This document shows positions 46,238-58,186 of a stretch of DNA of 64,000 nucleotides, piece by piece. The stretch is taken from contig CP136065.1 in assembly GCA_032622095.1 (NCBI GenBank), positions 68,909,675 through 68,973,674 of the forward strand, written 5' to 3'. The DNA is from Siphonodentalium dalli (Eukaryota; Mollusca; Scaphopoda; Gadilida; Siphonodentaliidae). Positions within the stretch are counted from its first letter, which is position 1; each line of letters begins with the position of its first letter. The notes under the pieces are model-generated. The model did not search any database. It saw only the letters and a list, made by a program, of their open reading frames with translations, and was not told the DNA's origin. The translations under genes and the position numbers were made by a program.

Positions 46238-46643
46238 GGGTACGTTCATACGCTGGTAAGTTTTCACGTAATGTTCTGCAAGGCATTTCATCATAGAAAA
46301 CCACATGGTGCCATAATTTAAAAGTAAACGTGCATATAATATGCATCTTTGCCAAAGCGAATGACGTGAGAAGTAAAAGTTCTGTAGTTCCACTTGTAAC
46401 GGCGCTACTGACACTTGCCTTCAAATGCCTGTATGCTTGATTCTTGCGAGAGGAACTGCATGCTATTTACAGGCAACATGGCTACAGGTGGAACTACGGG
46501 GATTTTTACTTCGCATGCGGTTAGGTGTGGTACAGATGCATTTTATATGCTTGCTTCCATTCATATTCTGGCACCATATCGTTTTCTACGACGAAATGCC
46601 TGCAAATCATAAAGTGCAAACTTGCCAGTGTATGAACGTACCA
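46238..46643. mobile_element. 406-bp TTAA-flanked foldback
   Basis: Flanked by TTAA on both sides (46234-46237, 46644-46647). Ends GGGTACGTTCATAC and GTATGAACGTACCA. Arms of about 160 bp (46238-46402 and 46480-46643) remain complementary through GGCATTTCATCATAGAAAAC, ATGGTGCCA and AAGTAAAA...GTAGTTCCAC. TTAA duplication suggests piggyBac-like mobilisation; the termini differ from the CCCTTT group at 32.6 kb. Confidence 0.8.
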
Positions 46644-46647
46644 TTAA

Positions 46648-47835
46648 TCGTATAGTGCTGACGCGAATAACTACTTGAGTGACACAATGCAAGATGCAGG
46701 CGATTGCACATATGATGCGCATGCACTCAAACCAGAATTGTTGTTCAGTATCGCGGAGGAATACAATGGACTAGATTGATCATCATTGATCACATACAGG
46801 ACTATAACAAACGGTCGGGGACTTGAATGCGAGATTTTTCCGTCACAAAAGGGCACAGTGAATTTAATGAAAGAACGCGCGCAGGTCAGATTAAGGCAGG
46901 AATTGATTTTCTCAATTGAGAATTGTTACTTACGTCGTGATTATGAGGAATGGCGACCTGCTGCAACTATAACTGTCTCGTACTTCCATAGTAATAGGTT
47001 GCAATGGTGGCAATGCGACAGGGTAGCTCGCGGGGGGCATGCATGGAGTGCTATAACCCTCAACTGTGGCCAAAATGTTCAACCGTCAGAAATGTCATGA
47101 CTGACATGTCACTATACGCTGTTATTATTTTCAGTTTGAAAACAGATCATAGTACCGTTTTCAACGTGATACATTGTTCCGTAATCACCTTGATGGAACT
47201 TTGTACCGTAATTTGAACACTGTGTAATGAGTCACGTGGTTACAGGCTCTTTGTTTTGAATATCACAAGAAGACCACAAGAGAATCGGCATTAAAGATGA
47301 CACTTAATATGTTGGAATATATGACTTAATCATATATATACTTGGAACAATTCAGAGAAGCAATTGTTCGGATACTTTGATTTTCGAACGGGTATTTAGT
47401 GTGAGATTTGTTGTTGTACTTTGTTTTTCTTTTCTTTTTTCACCAAAATTCGATATTTCCCTTATTTCGGTCAACTGTTTGAATTAGGATGAACATTTAT
47501 TTCCAACTGGTGACAATCATATACAAAGATCTGCAGATAATATTGTAATACTGTATACATAAATAGAAGTTGATTGCCAGTCATTTACTAAGTCATGTTC
47601 TGTGAGAAGTTTCCGTATACGCAACGCACCTACAATTCATTAACGGATATGGATTTGGTAACATCGTGTAAACATCGATCTCGAGACAGGCCATAAACTC
47701 AAGACATCCACTGATAACACAATAAAATTAATAAATGTCTGGGACAATATGCATATATTGTAACAGTTTATTTGATTCATTTGCCTGAAATTGTACGCGA
47801 ATATCTCGATGAGGAGCGTTCTTTTCATTGCATTC
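46648..47835. other. No recognised gene
   Basis: The 104-codon plus frame 46786-47100 has no recognised motif. AT-rich in the second half. Confidence 0.3.
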
Positions 47836-48135
47836 CGGTTGTGTTTATATCCGTAACATACAAATACAAATATGTTACGGATAGAAACACAACCGATCAA
47901 CCCATATACCCTGTGCCAATGCATTCTCTTATATATGCGAGTCGACCATAGGTCGCCTCGCATATATAAGAGAATGCATTGGCCTAACAATTTTTTTTTT
48001 TTTTTTCAATTTTTTTTCAATTCTTTACAATTTTAATAATTTATTCTTATATTCTTAACAGAATTATTTTGTTATAAGAATGCATTGGCACAGGGTATAT
48101 GGGTTGATCGGTTGTGTTTATATCCGTAACATATT
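47836..48135. mobile_element. Nested palindromic core, copy 5, in a third host
   Basis: Core 47908-48096 (ACCCTGTGCC ... GGCACAGGGT) has an intact left hairpin (47915-47983) and a decayed right one. It is flanked symmetrically by ATATGGGTTGATCGGTTGTG in inverse orientation, abutting the core on both sides. The left host arm is itself folded (CGGTTGTG..TATCCGTAACAT at 47836-47861 and its complement 47870-47895), giving three alternating copies of one segment around the core. Confidence 0.8.
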
Positions 48136-48802
48136 TGTATTCCCATCTGGTCGTACTCGGAAGCTTGTAGACAGTGAAAGTTGGCAGATTTTGGTCGACT
48201 AACTTGTTTATGCCATCGCGATGTCCATTTCCATTGGTACTCATGCACACTTGGCATATTGGCAGAGCTCTTGTTATTACTTCAGGCTAAACATATCGTT
48301 TAACTATATACGGGAAATTTTAGAGCAGTCCCAGTTGAAAAATTCCAATCCAAAGGAGAGGAGAGCCGGATGCGGATGCATAAAATATTCACCGAACTTG
48401 GGATGTGGAGATGTTCCAAACGGATGACATCGGATATTCTATGCAATTGATCACAAACAGGAATCAATTCTGAATTACTTTCATCGCGATAAGAGGGGTG
48501 GCGGCAGGGTCGCGCACTATCAACCGAGTACATAATACCAAATGCGCAGTTACAAATAGGATGACAATACGGAAGTGTCGTTCGCGTGGGCGTTGGGGCT
48601 GTCTACACCCCCCCCCCCCAGTTTTGACCTCATTTTTGTAAATTATATTTACATTTTATTTAATATATTATGTTGTCTTTTTCCAATTGGTATATGCCGG
48701 TATGCCATAGCTGTTGGAAGTGACAATAAATCCCAATGAAAAAGTAATTATTTTTCCAATAATGAACTTACAATATTACAACGATACTGAGAACTTTTGG
48801 TA

Positions 48803-49096
48803 GTTAAAGGGGTACTGTACTCTAAATCCTGCCATGTATGCGACCATCTCCTTTTATACTCAACAGAATATATGCAACAAATGAATGCAATTGTAATGAA
48901 AATGAATTTAAATACTGGAGTCATAAATTCCTTTTCATTATAATTACTGTGTTTTTTGCATCGTTCATAGAGCATATACACATGTATTTTGCACTAATAC
49001 ATGGCTCAAATTCATTCATTTATTGCATTTGTTATGTCGAGTATAAAAGGAGATGGTCCCGTAATGGACGGATTTAAGGTACATTGCCTCTTTAAA
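48803..49096. mobile_element. MITE-A, full copy
   Basis: TTAAAGGGGTACTGTACTCT and its diverged complement at the right end are the TIRs. The next inner blocks ACCATCTCCTTTTATACTC and complement, and CAACAAATGAATG / CATTCATTTATTG, also pair. The middle contains a GTAATGAAAATGAATTTA / TAAATTC hairpin. No ORF. Confidence 0.8.
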
Positions 49097-49129
49097 ACTA
49101 CTTGGCGGTTTGCGCTCCAAACTATACAC

Positions 49130-49214
<85 letters not shown>

Positions 49215-49400
49215 AGCGTTCCGTGTTAGTATATTACTGATATGGTAGAAATAAAGAGTGTTTGTTTCACTTCTGGGCGAAAAATTTAAAACAGCTGTAA
49301 ACTGGCTGTGACCATGGACACTATTTTGCAACTGGTATATCAATATTTCGGTTGTTTGTCAACATATCTTATACCTGCTTCCAAATTACGTAGACAAACT
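49097..49400 (+). repeat. Dispersed repeat R2, copy 1, with (AT)n
   Basis: CACTTGGCGGTTTG-like start, GAGCGTTCCGTGTTA, TTTGTTTCACTT.TG.GCGAAAA, ACAGCTG and CTTCCAAATTACGT are shared in order with 58187-58575. An (AT)n run of about 80 bp occupies 49132-49211. Confidence 0.75.
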
Positions 49401-50109
49401 ATATTTGAACCAACAAACCAATGATAGATAGATATAATTTATTTACAATATGCCCATCATGTTAACAACACAATATTTACCAGGAAATGAAAATATAAAT
49501 TGGAATACACCCACGAAATGAAAATTAAAAAAAACGTAAATGACAATAACTGCAGGAAAATTTGCTTGAGGCAGATATAGCACTATCACCGGGTTGTTTT
49601 TCTTGTCTGTCTCAGCAGCATTAAACTAAATAATTAAAGTAGTGTGTTATAGATTTGGTCACCTGCAGATTAATTCCCCGAACCAAGTCCTACCCCGATA
49701 CGCATACCACCACCACAGAGACCGTCGGTCTGTCCCAAGTACTTGAATCGTCTTATCCAAGCGATTAATTGATGATTCCCAGAAGTAATTGTAATAGATA
49801 TCGACATTAATCATAATGTGTTTGTGATTCTCTTCTAAGTGATCAGCTAGGTTTCAATGTAATTCCGGTTTTAAAAATATTTTTCTGCTGTCTTAATTTA
49901 TCATATCCCTTTGATACACAATATTACCTTCTAGTCCAGACAATAATAAACCAAGGATTTTTCTTGATAGCAATACCAGCCTTTGTTTGTGAGTTTCATA
50001 ATGACTCAACTACGGGCTTCAGAAATATTTGTTCTGCCCTCAGGAGTTATCCCCCTTTGAAGTTATCCAGTACAGTTAGTTAAGTAAAATGTCTAGTTAT
50101 CATTAATGC

Positions 50110-51075
50110 AAATTGTTTGCATTCAATCATTTGAATTTTCTGCTGCGAAGAACTGAGTTTTCTGTGATGATGGAAAATTAGTCACCTCCGCGCCACCTTA
50201 TAGCGGATCGAAACGTCAAACCGGTTTGAGAAGAAAATTGTTGCTAATCAATGACTCCTTTAACTAACGTTTTGTTAAGATGGGAAGCCAGCGTGTGTTC
50301 GTTGTTTGAACACCAGACTAATGGCTCCGACGCAATAATCTGCGGGCTCGCAGCGGCGATTAATTTATCACCAAATATGGAAAAAAACGCCTCATTGGAT
50401 AGCTTCACTTTTTAAACCATTGCTCCGATGTTGGTGACACCCTCCGGGTTTACGGGGCGTAAATCGTCCAGAAAATATAAGTCACCGAAAAACACTTTAC
50501 TAGCTCAGGAAATTGTTTATATTTTCAAAAAAAACTAAAAGATAATGCAATTTAACATTGCCATACTTCTTAAAAAAGACACTTCATGGTTTCAAGACAA
50601 AACCAATTATTCCTGCCAAAAAGAATCTATTTAAAATAGTAAACCAACCATTACGATAATCAGCAACGGTAGCTTTAATTTTGTGTGTGATTTCCTCAAT
50701 GATTATAAGCTAGAGCACGATTTTTTGGAAATATACAATCAGAGAAGAATGCCAATACGAACTGGTTGCATTGAATCTTTTGAATTTTCAGCTGTGAAGG
50801 AATTGAAACGCCTCATGTTTAAAACCATTGCCCCGATGTTGGTGATACCATCCGTGTCGGTGATACCGGGTTTACCGGGTGTAAATCGTCCCGAAAATGG
50901 CATTAATCGAAAAACGTTTTACTAGTGTATAAGCAATGGTTTATATTTTCCGAAAAGATACGCTTACGTGATTTGCCATACTGGTGACAAAATATCAATT
51001 ATTCCTACACACATAATATATTTTAATTATCATAAACCAATGGTCACGATATATAGCAAGATAGCTTTTAGTTAT
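50110..51075 (+). repeat. Local segmental duplication, units A-B and B'
   Basis: The B block at 50400-50680 (TTTAAACCATTGCTCCGATG, GTAAATCGTCC.GAAAAT) recurs at 50810-51075. The A block at 50175-50400 (CGTCAAACCGGTTTGAG, AGCCAGCGTGTGTTC) recurs at 51540-51770 instead of before B'. The frame 50683-50925 spans B' and is not conserved in B. 49401-50109 is unremarkable. Confidence 0.75.
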
Positions 51076-51174
51076 TTATTTATTTCCATTATTTAAAAAA
51101 AACGGTATGTATTATGTTATGGGTCTGTCGAGACGTCGAGCCGTCCGTCCGTTGAGCTGTCGTACGCTTTTTTT

Positions 51175-51480
51175 TAGTTTCCGGATTATAATTTTAGATA
51201 ATATCAACTGAATGGAATGAAATTTGGTATGTGGGTTCACTAGCACAAAATACAGGTGAAATTCGAATTCGGGATCCGCCCGCCAATTTTCACCTGAGTT
51301 ACGGCCTTTTTGTTGGAATTTGCACTCAGTTTTCGTTTCCGGATGATAACTTTAGTACGTCTGAACTTAATGGAATGAAATTTGGTAAGTGAGTTTACTA
51401 ACCCAACATGAGGTAAAGTAAGAATTTTCGCCAGAGTTATGTCCCTTTGTTGAAATTACAACGGGCGGATTTTGCCACGC
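51175..51480 (+). repeat. Two-unit tandem repeat of about 159 bp
   Basis: GTTTCCGGATTATAATTTTA at 51177 and GTTTCCGGATGATAACTTTA at 51336 start two units, each with GGAATGAAATTTGGTA and GAGTTACGGCC/GAGTTATGTCC. Interspersed repeats of this flavour are common in mollusc genomes, as I recall. Confidence 0.65.
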
Positions 51481-51936
51481 CCTATAAGTGATGGTCTCGT
51501 TAGAAATATGTTTCTGTTATCGAATAAATAGGTCACCACCTCGCCATCATACAGCGGATCGATACGTCAAACCGGTTTGAGCAAAACATTGTTGCAAATG
51601 GGTTATACCTTTATAACTAAAGTTTTGTTAAAAGAAGCCAGCGTGTGTTCATCATGTGAACATTAGGCTAATGTCTCCGATGCATTAATCTACGGGCTCG
51701 ACGGGCTCACAGCTGCGATTAATTCCTCAACAAACATGAAATGAAACGTCTCATTGGTTCTGTGTGGGAGATATTTTCACGCGTTACTTCATTTCATTGA
51801 ATTATGCGAGTTGCTGTTTTCAGGTCAGTGCTACTGTGCCCCCATGGTTCGTTTCAAATGTAGAGTTATGGAACCAATTTGAGACCGCTTTGGAATATCC
51901 CCCATTCGGTTTAATACCATTCAACAACTAAACGTA

Positions 51937-52175
51937 TTAACCCGTTCCATAATAAAGCATCATTAGTGAGTAGCTATTCCATATATAGGAATCGTTCAGA
52001 TAATATGTGGTTTGTTGAACATATTATCCAAACATTTGCCCAAATAAATAGGTCCACTTCTGCACTTTTATTTATCTGCTTTCATCACATTAACATCCCT
52101 ACTATTGAATAATAGACCATTCCGATGTACACGTTTTTACTGACTGGGAGAATCCATTTAGTATAGAATGGTTAA
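51937..52175. mobile_element. TTAA-flanked MITE (piggyBac-like), copy 2
   Basis: Diverged relative of 32626-32899. It starts TTAACCCGTTCCATAATAA and ends ATTTAGTATAGAATGGTTAA, with shared interior blocks GTTCAGATAA, TCTGCTTT.ATCACAT and GGGAGAATCCATTTAGTA. Confidence 0.7.
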
Positions 52176-52669
52176 TTTCTATGTTTTAATCTGGCAGATA
52201 AGATAGAACACATTCACGGTACGTCTTAACGGTCATATATTTAAAAGTCAAGAGACATTTTTATTTTAGATTTTGATATCTTGTGAGGAAATTTCTATTA
52301 TTTCGTATTTTAGACTTTGTTCGATTACAATTCATTGTGTATTATTCTGACAAACCAAACTGCCGTATTCATTTGGAAATTGGCTGGAACAAGCCAGGAT
52401 GATTAGTAACTGACCAGACACTTAATATACATGTATGTATATATACGTGGTGGCAGTGGTCAGATCATCATGGCAAGGGGACTGTACGCGGCCTAGTAAT
52501 TTGATCTTGTCGAGCGCCCCCCAAAAAGTAAAAGTATCTCTCACGATAAAGAGCGTAACCACTAACATGCAGTTAATATTAAATATGGTTTTTGAAAATA
52601 TGTTTTTCAATTATGCATTTTCTCGTAGTATTATGTTGATGTTCTTGTGTTGTCTTCGTGATACATGCA

Positions 52670-52840
52670 TGTATGTATGCATGTGTTGCGGATGACGCTG
52701 CTTTCATTCGACTTTCCAAAAGCAACTGCATGGCAAACTTGCACGATCTATTAATTAGCTTACCCATGCTTTGGTTTGGTTTAAACATATCTATGTGTAA
52801 CAAAAATTACAAGGGATTGGGGCACAAGTTATATCAACTT
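52670..52840 (+). pseudogene. Reverse-transcriptase palm fragment (degenerate YADD box)
   Basis: The frame reads CVADDAAFI, SKSNCMANLHDLL, then WFGLNIS. The spacing from the ADD (normally YADD/FADD, the catalytic aspartates) to the W-G-L-x-I block is about 25 residues, as in non-LTR reverse transcriptases. The first residue of the box is Val instead of Tyr/Phe, and an extra Phe splits W-G-L. No other RT motif is readable, so it is a small relic. Confidence 0.5.
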
Positions 52841-53037
52841 AATGTTGTCCCTCTCCGAAAATTTATACACATCTGTTTAAACACTAACCGGAATAACAGA
52901 GATAATGTACATGAAATAAAAATGTTGATGATGACTGGTGATTTGTGATTACCGGTCCCGACATCGTCTCCTATATAAATATATCATGCCTTTATATAGT
53001 GATTGGAGGTTTAAGTAAAACATTTGGTATCTGATAT

Positions 53038-53300
53038 CTATTTGTTTGGACATTTTGGAATATTTGGGGCACATGTGAGGAAATGGTTAAAGTCAACATA
53101 CTCGTCTAATCTATCATATAAATTGGTTCTTTGCGGTCGGTATAATTGACATTCAAAAAAGAAATATAGGGCGTCCTCTATCTCTGTGCCACAATTATAC
53201 ATATATACACGTTCTGCTATACAGTTATCATACACATACAAGCGGACTTCACTACATCCGTTGCGAATTTCGGAGTGTATAATATTTTCGTTTCGACTTC
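53038..53300 (-). pseudogene. C-terminal fragment of a non-LTR retrotransposon ORF
   Basis: Minus frame: EIRNGC, then CIAERVYMYNCGTEIEDALYFF, FECQLYRPQRTNLYDRL and NHFL. This corresponds to the Cys/His block after the RT domain (C-G-x-x-E-D-x-x-H-x-x-x-x-C-P-L-Y...R), with Tyr in place of the usual His. It lies on the opposite strand to the palm fragment 200 bp away, so the two cannot be parts of one insertion in its original form. Confidence 0.65.
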
Positions 53301-53339
53301 CTGTTTCCTGTTAAGGAGGTGGATCACAAATCCGCGCTT

Positions 53340-53683
53340 AACGTTTTGATACATTCTTTAACAATTTTTTTTAATTTTTTGTTATATTCTTTAACAATTT
53401 TATCATTTTTATCTTTTCTACATACATTCTTTAACAATTTTATAATTTTTTATAATTTGTTCTTACATTCTTTATAATTTTTTCTTACATTCTTTAACAA
53501 TTTTATATTATTTTTTATCATTATTTCTTACATTCTTTAACAGTTTTTTTTATCTTTTTGTTTTCTTTCATTTTTTAACAATTATAAAAAAGTAATATAA
53601 ACTTTGTTAGGCCAATGCATTATCTTATATATGTGAGGCGACCTACGGTCGACTCGCATATATAAGAGAATGCATTGGCACAG
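53340..53683. mobile_element. Decayed palindromic core with expanded interior, copy 6
   Basis: Only the right hairpin remains (53611-53679, ending CACAGGG). The spacer motif CATTCTTTAACAATTTTATA, present once or twice in other copies, is here repeated six or more times at about 35-bp spacing (53350-53590). No left hairpin or outer TIR is visible. Confidence 0.7.
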
Positions 53684-53702
53684 GGTTTTCGCAATAGTTC
53701 AG

Positions 53703-53787
53703 GAATGGGGTTGGAACCAGCTTCGTCGTCGCTGGACGGAACATGTTGGTCAAATGCGCAATGCATCTTGCCAACTGAGCCACCGGA
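53703..53787 (-). mobile_element. tRNA-like SINE head
   Basis: On the minus strand, box A TGGCTCAGTTGG (53771-53782) and box B GGTTCCAACCCC (53707-53718) are about 50 bp apart, as in a tRNA-derived pol III promoter. The 3' body is cut off by the palindromic core 20 bp downstream. I do not see a full cloverleaf, so a SINE is more likely than a tRNA gene. Confidence 0.6.
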
Positions 53788-53799
53788 TGTTTCAAGTGA

Positions 53800-56461
53800 T
53801 CGTTAGGAGCTATGTGACCAGTAATATGAACATTTTCCAGAACCCTTTTACAGAATCCAGATCTGTGACATGCAAAACCCAAGGCTCGTGATAGTTGATA
53901 TTCGCTTCGGCTCCTTTGAGATTTCACCAGTATTGGCAGTTACGTTCAGTAATTTGTAATTGGTACAGCTTCCTGTATTTGGAATTATCGATCGGACGTC
54001 GTAATTCGATAATATGTTTCTCAAATCAAGTTTCCTGCCTCCGAGTAGTCTTAGTCTGCGACTGATAACTTTTGATCTGGGAGAAATTGGCGGTAGAATA
54101 GCGCCCTCTGGCGAGGCCGCCAGCCATATATGCATTATATGTTATGACATAGCGCGGATGTTGTCTGGCAGCGGTTATTGTGCCCAGGAATCTAGTGTTG
54201 ATACGCAGATGCTTTCAAAAGTGCAGCAGTGCATGCACATTCTCATGGAAAAAATTCTTTAACGCAACTTACAATATCCATGCCTAAAATTTGACATATA
54301 TATAGTTAAATTCTCATTTAATAAATTGTTTTTGCTTTAATGAGTTTTCTGTGACATAAACTGCTTATATAAGTATTATAATTCATGTACTTATCGAGCT
54401 ATTAATCACATGACGAAATCGATAGGTTATTAGTCTGATATGCAAACTGAAAACGACGAGCCTCTTTACAGCTCAATAATTCTCATGTTTCCAAAATAAA
54501 GCACTGTTCACTGTTTTGATTGACGTGCCACAAAGCCCACTTGTGTTGGTGGCAATGCCAATTTGCTAAAACCTTCATCAAGCCTGTTCTGTCGAAGTAT
54601 ATGGGAGCAAACTACACAGGATATATCATAACCTAAAATGTCAATTTCGAGGCAGCGACAACATGTACAATAAACAATAATGCAATGGTGATATACATAT
54701 TATAGTGGTATACTAGCTATATGTTCTTCTAAATGCTATTGCGATGGCATACTGTTTCGTCATCTCCATATCTAGAACATGCGCGTTCAAGTTACTACGA
54801 TTTATGATACAACCGTAGTGAAACCTTAGTTGGTAGGTGACGTACACGTAACTATGTATGTTAAGGGAAAATAGGAACTTGATTAATACATTTTAATCTA
54901 TTTGTAAAACAATTACGTTAGGTACACAATTTCTGTCTTACAATTACCCAATTATTAATTAACGTACATTAGTTGGTTTTTTGAAACCACAACGGGTACT
55001 ACGGTTAATATTTGATAAGTTAACACAATGTTAACACGTGTCAACCACTGCGAGTGTGGCTTGTGTGAATAAGTGAAAAAGTGTGAATATTAATTGCCTT
55101 TTGCAGGAAGCTATTGATTGGTCAAGTATGGCATTCTTTGATGCCATGGCTCTCTGCGAGTAATTGCATTGGTGCGATTCTTCACGTTTGAAATAATTTA
55201 TTCCATGGATTCTGTAGACCCAGTCCGTTGCAATGACCTAGTAAGGACTATGGAATCTCAAATTTCGAAAATTTCTATTAAAATATACATAAATAAGACA
55301 CAGATTTGGACTGTATCCAAGTGTCCCTACCAGCTAAACAAGCTAGATAAAACATGATCATTGATACTTTTGACACCCGAAACAACCAACGTATCCCAAT
55401 TTTAAGACTGAAATTTCATGTTTCCTCAAATTCAATGTAAACATGTGTCATAAATTGGCCCAATAAAACTTCTCGTGGACATCTTGCAGCCAAACCAGAT
55501 GGCAGGCAGATCACAACACAGGGATGATCTTGATCAGATTAGTCTGCCAGGCACAAGCAACCGACCATTCCCTCTAATTGGTCTAGGTGGCTAGGAAAGC
55601 ATGCATGTCCACTGGAAGTGCCTATTTGCAACAAAATGATACACACTTGACAGTGGCCCTCTGACTCTTTTCAACCACTGTTGACACATTTGAAAATCGA
55701 GACTTCATAGTCATTAAAGACTCATATATATATATATGTTACTTTACCCCACACGCCGCGGGGACCCTGATTAAAAATTATATATTGTATCATCTTGACA
55801 TCTGCGAGAAGACTGCAGTTTAAGTCAACGTGAATTGTCATGTGCTCATTCGACCTTGACACTGAACCCACGCATGGCCTTAGTGCCATATTTATCCACA
55901 ACCCAGACACATGCACGTATATACCGTCAGCCTATGTTTCCCCTCGGGAGAGTGAACAGCGATAAATAATGATTGAGATCAACGAGACACGACATAGATT
56001 AAGATACTGATCGAACACACTACATTATATATTCGAACGTCAAGGCGATTCCATGTTTATAGTGAAATATTAATCGCTAGGCCGATCATATCGGATCTAA
56101 CCTGTTTTCATGTTCTCGTATACATTCCGGAATCGGTTTTTCGTTCCGCTGCGCTTTATGTATTATTCACGGCGTTATTCTCGTGATAAGGTGTGATGAG
56201 TCTGGTATACCCACAGGAACCTAACTAACTTAAATATGCATTCGATCATGTGCTTTACACACGAGCGTTTCTTACAAGAAGGGATCAGCTCCGTCGCCAA
56301 ATAGCCTTTGCAGCATCAATTGGAAAAAACGGAGTCTGATTTGATGTTCTAATTTATTTGCACATGGCGCTAGAAATGTCTCGTGCCAACAATGTGATAA
56401 CTTGGCACTGTCCTTGGTGATTTCAATCATATATCTAATACGTTGAGACCAGTAACAGCTG
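53800..56461. other. No recognised gene over 2.6 kb
   Basis: The overlapping frames at 53848-54262 have no known motif. 54300-56461 shows no repeats that I recognise except short AT stretches. Confidence 0.35.
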
Positions 56462-56545
56462 CTACCCACCTCTCTCTCCCTTTCTCCCCATCTCGCTCTC
56501 TCTATATACCTCCCTCCCTCCCCTCCCTCCCCTCCCACCCACGCA
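56462..56545 (-). repeat. Polypurine/polypyrimidine tract with G-quadruplex potential
   Basis: The plus strand is CT-rich. On the minus strand 56509-56540 reads as seven runs of three or four G separated by single A or T residues, which meets the usual G4 pattern several times over. The minus frame 56272-56562 begins in it and is not a credible gene. Confidence 0.85.
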
Positions 56546-56705
56546 CACACCCTCTCTCGCACATATTATAAGTGTTAGTGACAGCTGAATCTACAACGTT
56601 ATCATTTCATTGTTTAAAAATTTCTCAAACATAAAAAAAACAATATTTCATAGCCCGAGGTCCGTAACAGCCGGGGTCCGTATAAACCGATGGACGTAAA
56701 ACCCA

Positions 56706-56975
56706 GTATCTGTATCGACCAGGGTCCGTATCAGCCATGCAGGGACCGTTTCAACCGAGTGCCGTAAAATCCAGTGTCCGTATCGACCAGGGTCCGTATC
56801 AGCCATGCAGGGTCCATGTCAACCGAGGGCCGTAAAATTAAGTGTCCGTATCGACCAGGATCCTTACCAGCCATGCAGGGTCCGTGCCAACCAAGGGCCG
56901 TAAATTCCAGTGTCCGCATCGGCTATGAGCCATGCAGGGTCCGTATCAGCCATGCACGGTCCGTAACGTGATCAG
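56706..56975 (+). repeat. 68-bp minisatellite with 16-bp substructure
   Basis: Three and a half units starting near 56706, 56774, 56842 and 56910. Each holds GTCCGTATCGACCAGG, GTCCGTATCAGCCATGCAGG and CAACCGAGGGCCGTAAAAT. The inner GTCCGTATC.. phrase repeats with a period of about 16-18 bp. Confidence 0.85.
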
Positions 56976-58186
56976 CCATGCAGGTTCCGTGTATCATCCG
57001 GAATTTTCCACGAATCAAGTTAACCTCCGTTTACGCCTTTATCACAAAACCGCGCGTCTGCATGTGGAATCGAACCATCATGCTCATCGCGGCTAAAGGC
57101 GGATTACGTGTATATATTGTGCTGTACACCTTACAGGCTGCACAATCGGAAACCCACGTTGTTGCCTGGGATATAAAGCACATGTACATATTTATTACCT
57201 ACAAACAATGTATAACACGTTGCTATGGAGACACACGATGCTCCAAAGAGCCTGTAAATTGAACGAATGACGTCACCCAATGACGTCTTCTAAACACGGA
57301 AATCGGATGGAGCTATGGCAACGGGACAACATTCAACCATTATGCTCCTAAACCCGATCACAAAATTCGTCCCCCCCATTTGCGTTATGAGATCTAATCG
57401 GGATCAAGTCGTTAAACCGCACATTAACAGCCATCTTGATTAAGCCCCCGACAGATAGCTCGGTGTGACGAGGCGGTCGATACGCGAATTTGTTCCGAAT
57501 GATGGACATCAAAATTACTATTAATTCACGAAAATAATAGTTATCGTGTCAATGAGAGCTGCCTCTGGTTGCCAGGTCGGCAATAGTATTCCAGCGGGTA
57601 CGAGTCTTAATTCATCCGGGAACCCGGCTAAATATCACTGGTCAGTATTATTGTCTGCTCGAACGAGGTCGCTTAGGATATTAATAACGTTTCCCCGGTC
57701 CAAACTTATCTTCGACATACAGACAGTGCGAAGTTATTCCCCCTGGGGAAAGTATAGTATCTTGGAGCTGATATTCTGGAGGAATTTGTCATTATTTATA
57801 CTATTAACATCAATCATGACGGCCAACTCAATCGATTTGTTAGGAACAGGCTGTCGGGTTGAGCTAGTTCATCGGCGCCAGCAAACATCTTAAAGAGACA
57901 CATATTGGACAAATTAGTTAAACCTACTAATTGCTCGGTTTTTTCACCTTCTGTTAATATAAGTCGATTAGTGCATGTATGTGGAATACTTATGTGCTAA
58001 CTACAGATGCTCACCAAAGACCAAAATAGCGTAAATAATTATCAGTTTTCAACTTTCAAATTTACGCTCTTTATTTTCTATTGAACTATATTGGTCAATT
58101 GTGGGACATGCCTATGGTAGTTAAGATGGTAAAACCAACGCTTATTTAGAAAGTTATCAACTCATGGTATTCGCCAGTGCTAGCTT
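56976..58186. other. No recognised gene
   Basis: The frame 57546-57893 (115 codons) and its minus-strand counterpart show no family signature. 57400-57660 is slightly GC-richer. Confidence 0.3.

Noticed and set aside
49001-49343. Ile-Tyr repeat frames on both strands
   Set aside because: They are translations of the (AT)n microsatellite.
57546-57893. 115-codon plus frame
   Set aside because: The slightly GC-richer block explains the frame; neither strand gives a recognisable family.
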